Shown here: positions 1 through 5,367 of the stretch, piece after piece
Position numbering within the stretch: the first letter of the stretch is position 1
Layout of the letters: each line of letters starts with the position of its first letter
The notes under the pieces: model-generated
What the model was told of the DNA's origin: nothing
The model's database searches: none
The model's input: only the letters and a program-made list of their open reading frames with translations
Assembly (NCBI GenBank): GCA_050011095.1
Contig: JBEKJU010000188.1
Location: 1 to 7,217 of the forward strand
Origin: JBEKJU01 sp050011095
GTDB taxonomy: Bacteria; Desulfobacterota; Syntrophorhabdia; Syntrophorhabdales; WCHB1-27
Direction: 5' to 3'
DNA: 7,217 nt
Position numbers and translations under genes: made by a program

Positions 1-549
1 CGTCGCCTCGGATCTGAAAATTGCGCAGATATAGTTATAGGCGGAAAAGAGGCTGAAAAAGAGGGCGGCATAGATGACGGCAAGGCCTATCGTGTGAAAG
101 GACGGGCTGAAGAGGACGAACGCGATGCCCACGATCTGAAGGGTGGTCTTCGTCTTTCCCGTGAAAGACGAATAGAACATGACGCCCTCTCCAGCGTAAA
201 ACGATCTCAATCCGTTTACGAGAAATTCACGGCTCACCATCACGATCGTGACCCATAAAGGGACGAGCCGGTAATACGAAAGGGTGATGAGCACAGTCGA
301 TATGAGAAGCTTGTCGGCAATGGGGTCGAGGTAGACGCCGAGCTTCGTCTTCATACTCAGGCGCCGCGCGATAAGCCCGTCGAGGCCGTCGGTGATACCC
401 GCTATAATGAAGAGAACGCACGATGCAAAGCGGAGCCGCTCGCTCTGGGTCGATATGAGGTAGATTATTGCCGGTATGAAAAGTATCCTTACTAGACTTA
501 GCCTGTTCGGAAGTGTCCAGACAGACGTTTTTTCATCCCGGCTCTTCAT
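1..549 (-). CDS. pgsA: CDP-diacylglycerol--glycerol-3-phosphate 3-phosphatidyltransferase (partial, 3' end outside window)
   Basis: This membrane enzyme transfers a phosphatidyl group from CDP-diacylglycerol to glycerol-3-phosphate, the committed step of phosphatidylglycerol and cardiolipin synthesis. Reading from the ATG at 549, 183 codons are open to the window edge with no stop, so the C-terminus is missing. The CDP-alcohol phosphotransferase signature is complete: D57-G58, A61-R62, G71, D75 and D79, within DGLIAR and LDPIADK. PgsA-like context follows, with SREFLVNGLR around 106-115 and GKTKTTLQ at 131-138. Hydrophobic segments lie near residues 20-33, 43-53, 82-104 and 136-165. The start overlaps the stop of the upstream lytic transglycosylase gene (ATGA, 549-546), and there is no clear Shine-Dalgarno, so translational coupling is likely. 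The family assignment is secure. PgsA rather than another CDP-alcohol transferase rests on length and the GKTKT region. Confidence 0.93.
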   Translation of the reverse strand, partial: MKSRDEKTSVWTLPNRLSLVRILFIPAIIYLISTQSERLRFASCVLFIIAGITDGLDGLIARRLSMKTKLGVYLDPIADKLLISTVLITLSYYRLVPLWVTIVMVSREFLVNGLRSFYAGEGVMFYSSFTGKTKTTLQIVGIAFVLFSPSFHTIGLAVIYAALFFSLFSAYNYICAIFRSEAT

Positions 550-1148
550 GGGGAGTCTTTTATTTTGCTGTAGTAGACTTTGACCCTGTTGACGTAGTTG
601 ATCGTCTCGCTTATTTGAGGGACAGCCATGTTCTCCAGGACCTTCTGCGGTCCGGCATTGTATGCGGCCAGAATAAGCTCAAGATTCCCTTTGAAGAGGT
701 CTTTGAGGAATCGTAAATATTTGGTTCCGGCCTGGATGTTTTCCTCCGGGTCGAAGGGGTTACGAAGGTCCAGCTCGAGTGCCGTATCCGGCATGATCTG
801 CATCAGCCCCTGGGCGCCTTTATGTGAAACCGCCAGGGGGTTCCCGTTCGATTCGGCTATCATCACGGCCTTCACCAGGCGATAGTCGAGGCCGTTCGCC
901 CGTGAATGGCGTCTGATAAGGTGGTCGTAGGTGTTCTTGCTGAGGGCCGCAACCGAACCACGTCCGGGTTCGTCTCCGCCACGGTCTCCGAAGAGCACGC
1001 GATACCCCCCCTTGCCAGCGGGCCTGATGTTCGTGAAGTGGACGACCCCCTGCTCGTCCACGCTGGTGTAAACAGCCGCAATGCAGGGAAGCGGCGCTGC
1101 GATCAAGGCGGCAAGAAGAAAGGGTACCCAGACCTGTATCCTGACCAT
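546..1148 (-). CDS. Secreted lytic transglycosylase with N-terminal DUF4124-like segment
   Basis: This is a 200-residue peptidoglycan-cleaving enzyme of the SLT / goose-lysozyme-like fold (GH23). Residues 1-24 form a signal peptide with a hydrophobic core (FLLAALIAAPL) and a likely cleavage near CIAA|VY. Residues 25-50 (VYTSVDEQGVVHFTN) resemble the short DUF4124 domain often found before such catalytic domains. The catalytic domain spans about 72-195. It has the putative catalytic Glu99 in IAESNGNP, GAQGLMQIMP at 111-120, AAYNAGP at 161-167 and ETINYVNRV at 181-189, all standard SLT motifs. I prefer the start at 1148 because it gives a normal signal peptide and because the DNA upstream is AT-rich and promoter-like. 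A 17-codon longer start at 1199 has a purine-rich stretch (AAAGGGGG, 6 nt spacer) and cannot be excluded. The reading frame stays open up to 1748, but that extension looks non-coding. The stop overlaps the pgsA start. Confidence 0.9.
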   Translation of the reverse strand: MVRIQVWVPFLLAALIAAPLPCIAAVYTSVDEQGVVHFTNIRPAGKGGYRVLFGDRGGDEPGRGSVAALSKNTYDHLIRRHSRANGLDYRLVKAVMIAESNGNPLAVSHKGAQGLMQIMPDTALELDLRNPFDPEENIQAGTKYLRFLKDLFKGNLELILAAYNAGPQKVLENMAVPQISETINYVNRVKVYYSKIKDSP

Positions 1149-1157
1149 ACTGCCCTT

Positions 1158-1186
1158 ATTGTCGTAAAATAATCGGTAATTGTCAA
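1158..1186 (-). promoter_or_regulatory. Candidate sigma70 promoter for the lytic transglycosylase-pgsA unit
   Basis: On the minus strand there is a perfect -35 TTGACA (1186-1181), a 17-bp spacer and a -10 GACAAT (1163-1158, 4 of 6 consensus). The surrounding DNA is distinctly AT-rich for this window. Only 9 nt separate the -10 from the ATG at 1148, so the transcript would be almost leaderless. If translation instead starts at 1199, this sequence is coding and the promoter lies elsewhere. Confidence 0.45.
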
Positions 1187-1199
1187 GCTTTTTGCCCAT

Positions 1200-1514
1200 A
1201 TTTTGCCCCCTTTCGAGGTTTGGCGCCATGGGGCCGCGTACCCTTTCCCTTACGCAGAGTCGTTCTTTTGGGGAGGGGCGCCTCCGTTCCGACGCATTCC
1301 CCGTCGGTACACCCCTCGGGGAGATTCTTGAAATTGGCAAACCCCTCCTCTCGAGGAGGAGGCGCTCCCACAGAAAAAGGATAAGACCGAAAAGGGGGAA
1401 GCGCAATTTGCCGGATGCGTCTGCACGGGCCTCGCGCCCTCCCATGGCGAATCCCGCATGCGCCGGATGCATGCCCCTCTTTTGCGGACCGATGCCGACC
1501 TCGGGCACGAGGTC
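1200..1514. other. GC-rich intergenic block with many inverted repeats, no gene recognised
   Basis: No credible protein gene is seen here, although GC bias leaves several frames open. Short inverted repeats are crowded together: GCGTA/TACGC (1236-1240/1251-1255), GGAGG/CCTCC (1272-1276/1281-1285), CCGACG/CGTCGG (1289-1294/1302-1307), CCCC/GGGG (1312-1315/1318-1321), CCTCCTC/GAGGAGG (1344-1350/1353-1359), an eight-pair stem with one bulged base (1362-1369/1396-1404), a possible long-range pair GGCAAA/TTTGCC (1336-1341/1407-1412), GCATGC/GCATGC (1456-1461/1469-1474) and GACCTCG/CGAGGTC (1497-1503/1508-1514). I looked for hallmarks of RNase P RNA, 4.5S RNA, tmRNA and cobalamin riboswitches and did not find them. 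It may be a structured RNA on either strand, or simply GC-rich DNA between divergent promoters. Confidence 0.4.
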
Positions 1515-1544
1515 TTGCCCCGGGCAACTCGCTCGCAGTATGAT
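1515..1544 (+). promoter_or_regulatory. Candidate sigma70 promoter for rsmI
   Basis: There is a -35-like TTGCCC at 1515-1520 (4 of 6), an 18-bp spacer and a good -10 TATGAT at 1539-1544 (5 of 6). A start near 1551 would give a leader of roughly 22 nt that still contains the Shine-Dalgarno at 1558-1562. The -35 lies inside the palindrome TTGCCC-C-GGGCAA (1515-1527) and abuts the 7-bp inverted repeat at 1497-1514, so a regulator could bind here. This is inferred from sequence only. Confidence 0.45.
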
Positions 1545-1572
1545 ATGTGTCGCTTGCGGAGGATGCCGGCAC

Positions 1573-2268
1573 ATGGAGGAGAAGGCCGTTCTATTTGTCG
1601 TCGCTACACCGATAGGGAACCTGAAAGACATCACCTTGAGGGCCATAGATGTGCTCAAGGAGGTCGATTTCGTCATTGCCGAAGATCGCGAGAGGGCACT
1701 CAAGCTTCTGAGCCACCTCGACATCCGGAAACCGATCATCACGATCAACAGCTATAACGAAGGAAGGAGGGCCAGGACGGTCGTCGAACAGCTGTCGAGG
1801 GGGAAGAAGGCGGCCCTCATTACCGCCGCCGGCACCCCCTGTATCTCGGACCCCGGTGACGTCGTGGTGCGGGGGGCCCTGGATGCGGGCATCGAGGTGC
1901 AGGCCGTCCCCGGTCCTTGCGCGGCCCTTGCGGCCCTCTCCATATCGGGCCTCTCCCCTGACAGGTTCCTTTTTTACGGCTTCCTGCCCCTAAAGAAGGG
2001 GAAAAAGAAAAAGGTGCTCCGGGAGGTCCTTTCGGGCCCATTCCCGGTGGTGCTCTTCGAGTCACCCCGGAGGATAGTGGAAACCATCGGTTTGATCAAG
2101 GAAGAGGCGCCGGAGAGGAGGGTCGTCCTGTGCAGGGAGATCACGAAGCTCCACGAGGAGGTCATGCGGGGTCATATCGAGGAGGTGCTCGAAGAGGTCG
2201 AAGGGGAGGAGCCGAGGGGCGAGTACACCCTTATCGTCGAGGGGAAAGGAAGGCAGGCAGCGCCTTGA
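1573..2268 (+). CDS. rsmI: Short RsmI-type 16S rRNA (cytidine-1402-2'-O)-methyltransferase
   Basis: This is a SAM-dependent methyltransferase of the tetrapyrrole-methylase fold. RsmI 2'-O-methylates C1402 in the ribosomal decoding centre. The product has 231 residues, against about 280 for typical RsmI, so the usual C-terminal helical extension is absent. Family motifs in order: TPIGNLKDIT (12-21), AED (36-38), AAGTPCISDPG (85-95), VPGPCA (112-117), FYGFLPLKKGKKKK (134-147), FESPRR (162-167) and REITKLHEEVMRG (188-200). Two motifs are altered: the usual AEDTR reads AEDRE, and the usual SDAGTPG reads TAAGTPC. The ATG at 1573 is chosen because GGAGG (1558-1562) lies 10 nt upstream and homology begins at residue 5; the frame is open back to 1180, but that extension does not look coding. 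It is the only plus-strand gene, divergent from the transglycosylase and overlapping the permease gene tail-to-tail by 38 bp. The family is secure; the exact substrate is less so. Confidence 0.88.
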   Translation: MEEKAVLFVVATPIGNLKDITLRAIDVLKEVDFVIAEDRERALKLLSHLDIRKPIITINSYNEGRRARTVVEQLSRGKKAALITAAGTPCISDPGDVVVRGALDAGIEVQAVPGPCAALAALSISGLSPDRFLFYGFLPLKKGKKKKVLREVLSGPFPVVLFESPRRIVETIGLIKEEAPERRVVLCREITKLHEEVMRGHIEEVLEEVEGEEPRGEYTLIVEGKGRQAAP

Positions 2269-3058
2269 ACGCGTAGAGAACCAGGAAAAACGCGAAGTTG
2301 AGGAGCACGATGGTCGCCCCCGTCGGCACGTCCATGAGGAAGGAGAGGAAGATGCCGATCCACACGGAAAGGACGGCGGTGGACGCGGCGAAGAGCAGAG
2401 TGCCCCTGAAGCTCCTCGCGATTTGAAAGGCGCTCACCGCGGGGATGATGAGAAGGGCCGAGGTCAGCATGATTCCCACGAGCTTCATGGCGAGGACGAC
2501 CGTCACGGCGGTCAGGACCGCGAGGAGGGACTTGAGGCGGTCCGTGGCGATACCCGATGTCCGGGCAAACTCTTCGTCGAACGAGAGGGAGAGGAGCACT
2601 CGGTACCGGAGGGCGATCACGGAGAGCACGACGAGCGACAGCACGACCGACATCGCCACTTCCCCGCTTGTTATAGACAGTATGTTGCCGAAGAGGTAGC
2701 TGAAGAGATCGACATTGAAGCCCGAGGCGATACCGGCCAGCATCACGCCCGCGGAAACACCAACGGCGGAAACGATCCCTATCGCGGCGTCGCTGTAAAG
2801 ACGGGCCTTCTCGGTCAGCTTAAGTATAGCGAGTGAGCTGAGTGCGACGACGGGCATGGAGACGTAGATCGGTTGCACCTTGAGGAGCAGCCCGAGGGCG
2901 ACGCTCCCGAAGGTGACGTGGGCAAGCCCGTCCCCGATCAGGGAGAGGCGCCTGAGCACGAGGAGGACCCCGAGATTCGCGCAGAGAAGGGCGATAAAGG
3001 AGCCGGCTATTAAGGCGCGGAGGATGAATGTATAGTCAAAGATCTGCAGCACGCCCAT
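2231..3058 (-). CDS. znuB: Zinc/metal ABC transporter permease (ZnuB-like, ABC-3 family)
   Basis: This inner-membrane permease forms the metal channel together with the neighbouring ATPase and binding lipoprotein. It has 275 residues, normal for the family, and is nearly all hydrophobic, with about eight predicted membrane segments. Family landmarks: RRLSLIGDGLAHVTFGSVALG (36-56) after the first helix, LFGNIL (122-127), the cytoplasmic coupling segment FDEEFARTSGI (160-170), KLVGIMLTSALLIIPA (192-207) and DVPTGATIVLLN (243-254). The ATG at 3058 is preceded by GAGG about 7 nt upstream. It is the last gene of the operon, 73 bp after znuC; that gap holds a weak GACCC/GGGTC hairpin (3079-3093). 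Its stop lies inside the convergent rsmI gene, and no terminator is visible after it. Zinc as substrate is inferred from the Zur-like regulator; manganese permeases are close relatives. Confidence 0.92.
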   Translation of the reverse strand: MGVLQIFDYTFILRALIAGSFIALLCANLGVLLVLRRLSLIGDGLAHVTFGSVALGLLLKVQPIYVSMPVVALSSLAILKLTEKARLYSDAAIGIVSAVGVSAGVMLAGIASGFNVDLFSYLFGNILSITSGEVAMSVVLSLVVLSVIALRYRVLLSLSFDEEFARTSGIATDRLKSLLAVLTAVTVVLAMKLVGIMLTSALLIIPAVSAFQIARSFRGTLLFAASTAVLSVWIGIFLSFLMDVPTGATIVLLNFAFFLVLYAFKALPAFLSPRR

Positions 3059-3131
3059 CGTGACACCTCACCTGTCGGGACCCATGCCGGGTCGCCTGTC
3101 TTCGCCCCATCCCTGTGCCCGTGAGGGCGGT

Positions 3132-3884
3132 CTACTCATCATGCCTGTGGCATATGAGGTGCTGGGTAAATGCGCCGAAGAGCTTCGTCATCTCGGAGGA
3201 GATACAGAACTCATCGAACCCCCCGTAAAAGATTATCTCCCTGTCCAGATAGAGAAGCTTTTTTGCGTACTTGCCGATGCTGGCCGTATCATGGGTCACC
3301 AAAAGCACCGTCACCTGCTCCTTCTGGTTGACCTCCGTGAGAAGGGCGAGGAACCGTTCCCTTATTTCGGGGTCGACCGCTATCGTCGGTTCGTCAAGGA
3401 TTAGGAGTTCCGGTCTCTTGACCAGCGCCCTCGCCAGGAGCACCCGCTGCTGCTGACCGCCTGAAAGCTCACCTATCAATCTGTCCCGTATATCGACGAT
3501 ATCCATGAGTTCGAGCGCCCTGCGCAGCGCCTTCTGGTTGTCCCTCGCCGGGGAGCCCTTCCTTTTCGGGACAAGTCCGAGCGCCACGATCTCTTTCACG
3601 GTCGCGGGAAAAAACCGGTTCAACGCGGCGTTCTTTTGCGGCAGATATCCTACCTTTTGCCACTCCCTGAGCTGTGACGGGGTCCGGCCGAAAAGGGAGA
3701 CGGCGCCCGAACCGGGCGTTTCAAGGCCGAGGATCAGACGGATGAGGGTGCTCTTGCCGGACCCGTTCGGCCCCACGAGGCCCACATAATCGCCCGCTTC
3801 GACAGAAAAGGAGATATTCGTCAGGACATCCCTGGCTTCGTACGAAAACGTCAGGTCCCGCACGGAAACGACCTCTACCGGCAT
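3132..3884 (-). CDS. znuC: Zinc/metal ABC transporter ATP-binding protein (ZnuC-like)
   Basis: This ATPase subunit powers metal import through the permease encoded next to it. It has 250 residues and all nucleotide-binding elements: Walker A GPNGSGKS (38-45), Q-loop Gln83 in LPQK, ABC signature LSGGQQQR (140-147), Walker B LLILDEP (160-166), D-loop region around VD171P and switch His198 in VTHD. FPATVKEIVALGL (92-104) is typical of the ZnuC/MntB branch. The C-terminus ends QHLICHRHDE, with three His and one Cys in the last ten residues, reminiscent of the His-rich tails of some metal-transporter ATPases. The ATG at 3884 lies within the end of znuA (10-nt overlap), with no strong ribosome binding site, implying translational coupling. 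Function is certain; the metal is inferred from context. Confidence 0.94.
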   Translation of the reverse strand: MPVEVVSVRDLTFSYEARDVLTNISFSVEAGDYVGLVGPNGSGKSTLIRLILGLETPGSGAVSLFGRTPSQLREWQKVGYLPQKNAALNRFFPATVKEIVALGLVPKRKGSPARDNQKALRRALELMDIVDIRDRLIGELSGGQQQRVLLARALVKRPELLILDEPTIAVDPEIRERFLALLTEVNQKEQVTVLLVTHDTASIGKYAKKLLYLDREIIFYGGFDEFCISSEMTKLFGAFTQHLICHRHDE

Positions 3885-4843
3885 TGGAGGCCCGTTCGCA
3901 GGTTATCGAGGTCATTCTCAAGGAGGGAAATGAAGGTCACGCCACTTTCCATCTCCGATTTGGTCACGTTGTGGCCGCCGTTGAGCGGCAGCAGACGAGC
4001 CCCCGTCTCCCGCGCGATGGTTTCCGCTACCCTCGGCTGGATGAGTTCCTCGTAAAAGACATACCGTATCCTGTCTTGCCTGACCCTGTGGACGATCTCC
4101 GCGAGATGCCGGGGGCTCGGCTCCGCGTCGGGGGAAAAACCGTACACGGAGACATAGCTCAGGTTGTACCTGCGGGCAAGATAGTTGAAGGCATAGTGGC
4201 CGCCGTGCACGAAGAGCCTCGTCTCGCAGGAGGAAAGGTCCTTCCTGAACCGCTCGTCGAGGTCGCGCAATTTCGCCTTGTACGCCGTTGCATTCTTTTC
4301 GTAGAAGGGCCTGTTCCGGGGGTCCTTCCGCACGAACCCCGCAACGATGTTATCGACCATGATCTGCGCGTTGTCAAGGTCCAGCCAGATGTGGGGATCA
4401 ACAGGCTCCTGGCGGCCGCCCGTCCGGAGGGTTGCAGGCGTTTTCTCCCCGGATGGGCCGTGGTCCCCCGTTTCCTGCCGTAGCATGGCGCCGGCGCTTG
4501 AGTCAACCACGACGAGATCGCGCCGTTCCGCCCCCTTGATGACGGACGTGGCCCAGGGCTCCATGAAATCGCCCGTATAGACGAAGATGTCTGCCTTGTT
4601 TATCCGCAGTATGTCCCCCGGCTTCGGCTCAAAGCCGTGGGGCTCCACACCTGGCGGAAGGAGTAGGGTCACCACCGCCTTGTCGCCGCCCACGTTCCGG
4701 GCGAAATCGTAGAGGGGGAAAAGGGTCGTCACCACCTGGAGGGCCGACCGCTCGCCGGATGGCTCTTCAGAAGGACGGCACGAGAAAAGGGCGGCCGATG
4801 CCAGCAATAGCAGGCAGGAGAGGACGAAAGCCGTCTTCTTCAT
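3875..4843 (-). CDS. znuA: Metal-binding lipoprotein of the zinc ABC transporter (ZnuA-like, SBP family 9)
   Basis: This extracytoplasmic receptor captures the metal and delivers it to the permease. It has 322 residues. Residues 1-22 form a lipoprotein signal with lipobox LFSC (Cys22), so the mature protein is probably lipid-anchored. The family metal ligands are visible as His69 in EPHGFEP, His151 in DPHIWLD and His216 in HGGHYAF, and SPDAEPSP (237-244) is another family motif. The loop between the first two ligands (about 122-148) is short with a single His (His128), unlike the long His-rich loops of many zinc receptors. Where many relatives have an acidic fourth ligand, this protein reads LPLNGGHNVTKSE (285-297), so the fourth ligand is unclear. 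The ATG at 4843 overlaps the zur stop (ATGA), with AAGGGTG about 7 nt upstream. Zinc is inferred; manganese or another metal remains possible. Confidence 0.92.
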   Translation of the reverse strand: MKKTAFVLSCLLLLASAALFSCRPSEEPSGERSALQVVTTLFPLYDFARNVGGDKAVVTLLLPPGVEPHGFEPKPGDILRINKADIFVYTGDFMEPWATSVIKGAERRDLVVVDSSAGAMLRQETGDHGPSGEKTPATLRTGGRQEPVDPHIWLDLDNAQIMVDNIVAGFVRKDPRNRPFYEKNATAYKAKLRDLDERFRKDLSSCETRLFVHGGHYAFNYLARRYNLSYVSVYGFSPDAEPSPRHLAEIVHRVRQDRIRYVFYEELIQPRVAETIARETGARLLPLNGGHNVTKSEMESGVTFISLLENDLDNLRTGLQCR

Positions 4844-5274
4844 TTTTCTTCACCCTTGTGGCGGCATTCGTGGCAGAGACCCTGAAGCTGGAGGATATGC
4901 GAGAAAAGGGTGCCCCTGATCCGCTCCGACACCTCCCGCTCCAGGGCGTCGGCGAGACACAGGTCGACATCTTCGACCCTGTGGCAGGCCAGACAGATGA
5001 AATGGTGGTGGTGACGCGTGTTCCCGCAGAAATAATAGTAGAGCTGGCGGTTCTGGTGGATCACCCGCGCGACCGCCCCGCCGCAGGCAAGCTCGTCCAG
5101 GATGCGGTATACCGTTGGAAGGCCCACCTTGGCGACGCGGTCCCTCACCTTTTTCCATATCTCCTCGGGACTCAGAAAGGTCGGTTCGGCCGCCAGGACT
5201 TCGAGCACTGCCCGCCTCCTCGGGGTCACCTTCAGTTTCAGCCTTCTGAGCACCCCATCGATTCTGTCCTGCAC
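4840..5274 (-). CDS. zur: Fur-family metalloregulator, probably the zinc uptake repressor Zur
   Basis: This is a dimeric metal-dependent DNA-binding repressor of 144 residues, normal for the Fur family. The N-terminal winged helix includes VTPRRRAVLEVL (16-27) and the recognition region GLPTVYRILDEL (51-62). The C-terminal domain has HHHH (88-91), CLAC (94-97), LFSHILQLQG (123-132) and CHEC (134-137); the two CxxC pairs should bind structural zinc. Cys83, just before the His cluster (YFCGNTRHHHH), matches the regulatory-site pattern of Zur rather than Fur, and His73 is a further candidate ligand. The start is GTG at 5274, with AGGG six nt upstream. The gene is first in the operon, its stop overlaps the znuA start, and a strong palindrome lies over its promoter, so autoregulation with repression by bound metal is expected. 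Fur-family membership is certain; Zur is likely. Confidence 0.92.
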   Translation of the reverse strand: MQDRIDGVLRRLKLKVTPRRRAVLEVLAAEPTFLSPEEIWKKVRDRVAKVGLPTVYRILDELACGGAVARVIHQNRQLYYYFCGNTRHHHHFICLACHRVEDVDLCLADALEREVSERIRGTLFSHILQLQGLCHECRHKGEEK

Positions 5275-5289
5275 GCCGGACCCTGCACC

Positions 5290-5314
5290 TTAAATAGAAA
5301 TGATTTCTATTTAA
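5290..5314. promoter_or_regulatory. Perfect 12-1-12 palindrome, probable Zur operator
   Basis: The half-site TTAAATAGAAAT (5290-5301) is repeated as its exact complement at 5303-5314 around one central base. The inner part, TAGAAAT-G-ATTTCTA, has the 7-1-7 layout of Fur-family operators and shares the central AAT-N-ATT with known Zur and PerR boxes. It covers the proposed -10 element of the zur promoter and lies 15 nt upstream of the zur start codon, the position expected for repression. Confidence 0.88.
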
Positions 5315-5337
5315 CCAGATAAGAGACGTAAAGTCAA
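5309..5337 (-). promoter_or_regulatory. Candidate promoter of the zur-znuACB operon
   Basis: On the minus strand there is a -35 TTGACT (5337-5332, 5 of 6), a 17-bp spacer and a -10 TTAAAT (5314-5309, 4 of 6). The -10 forms the outer edge of the palindrome at 5290-5314, and the expected start near 5302 falls at its centre. This gives a leader of about 28 nt to the GTG at 5274, long enough for the AGGG ribosome binding site (5284-5281). Confidence 0.65.
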
Positions 5338-5364
5338 TCGGTCCCTGGAAAGCTCAACCGGTCC
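5334..5364. repeat. Two 11-bp direct repeats upstream of the zur promoter
   Basis: TCAATCGGTCC (5334-5344) and TCAACCGGTCC (5354-5364) differ at one base and are exactly 20 bp apart, about two helical turns. They fill most of the gap between the rlmE stop and the zur -35 element, and the inner copy overlaps that -35. They could be tandem sites for a second regulator; no known factor is recognised. Confidence 0.55.
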
Positions 5365-5367
5365 TGT

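Noticed and set aside
1180..1572. A 131-codon N-terminal extension of the rsmI frame, rich in Cys, Arg and Pro
   Set aside because: It lacks similarity to any RsmI, the homology and a good ribosome binding site begin at 1573, and other frames are equally open through the same GC-rich DNA.
1200..1572. RNase P RNA, 4.5S RNA, tmRNA or a cobalamin riboswitch in the rsmI upstream region
   Set aside because: None of the diagnostic conserved sequences of these RNAs was found on either strand.
1200..1748. A longer transglycosylase reading frame starting at 1748
   Set aside because: It would run through rsmI coding sequence and the divergent promoter region, and would bury the signal peptide.
3059..3131. 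A terminator or attenuator between znuC and znuB
   Set aside because: Only a 5-bp GACCC/GGGTC stem is present (3079-3093), with no U-run; it may be incidental.
3884..4483. A 199-codon open frame on the plus strand
   Set aside because: It is antisense to znuA, which has full family motifs, and its product has no recognisable features; it is a shadow frame.
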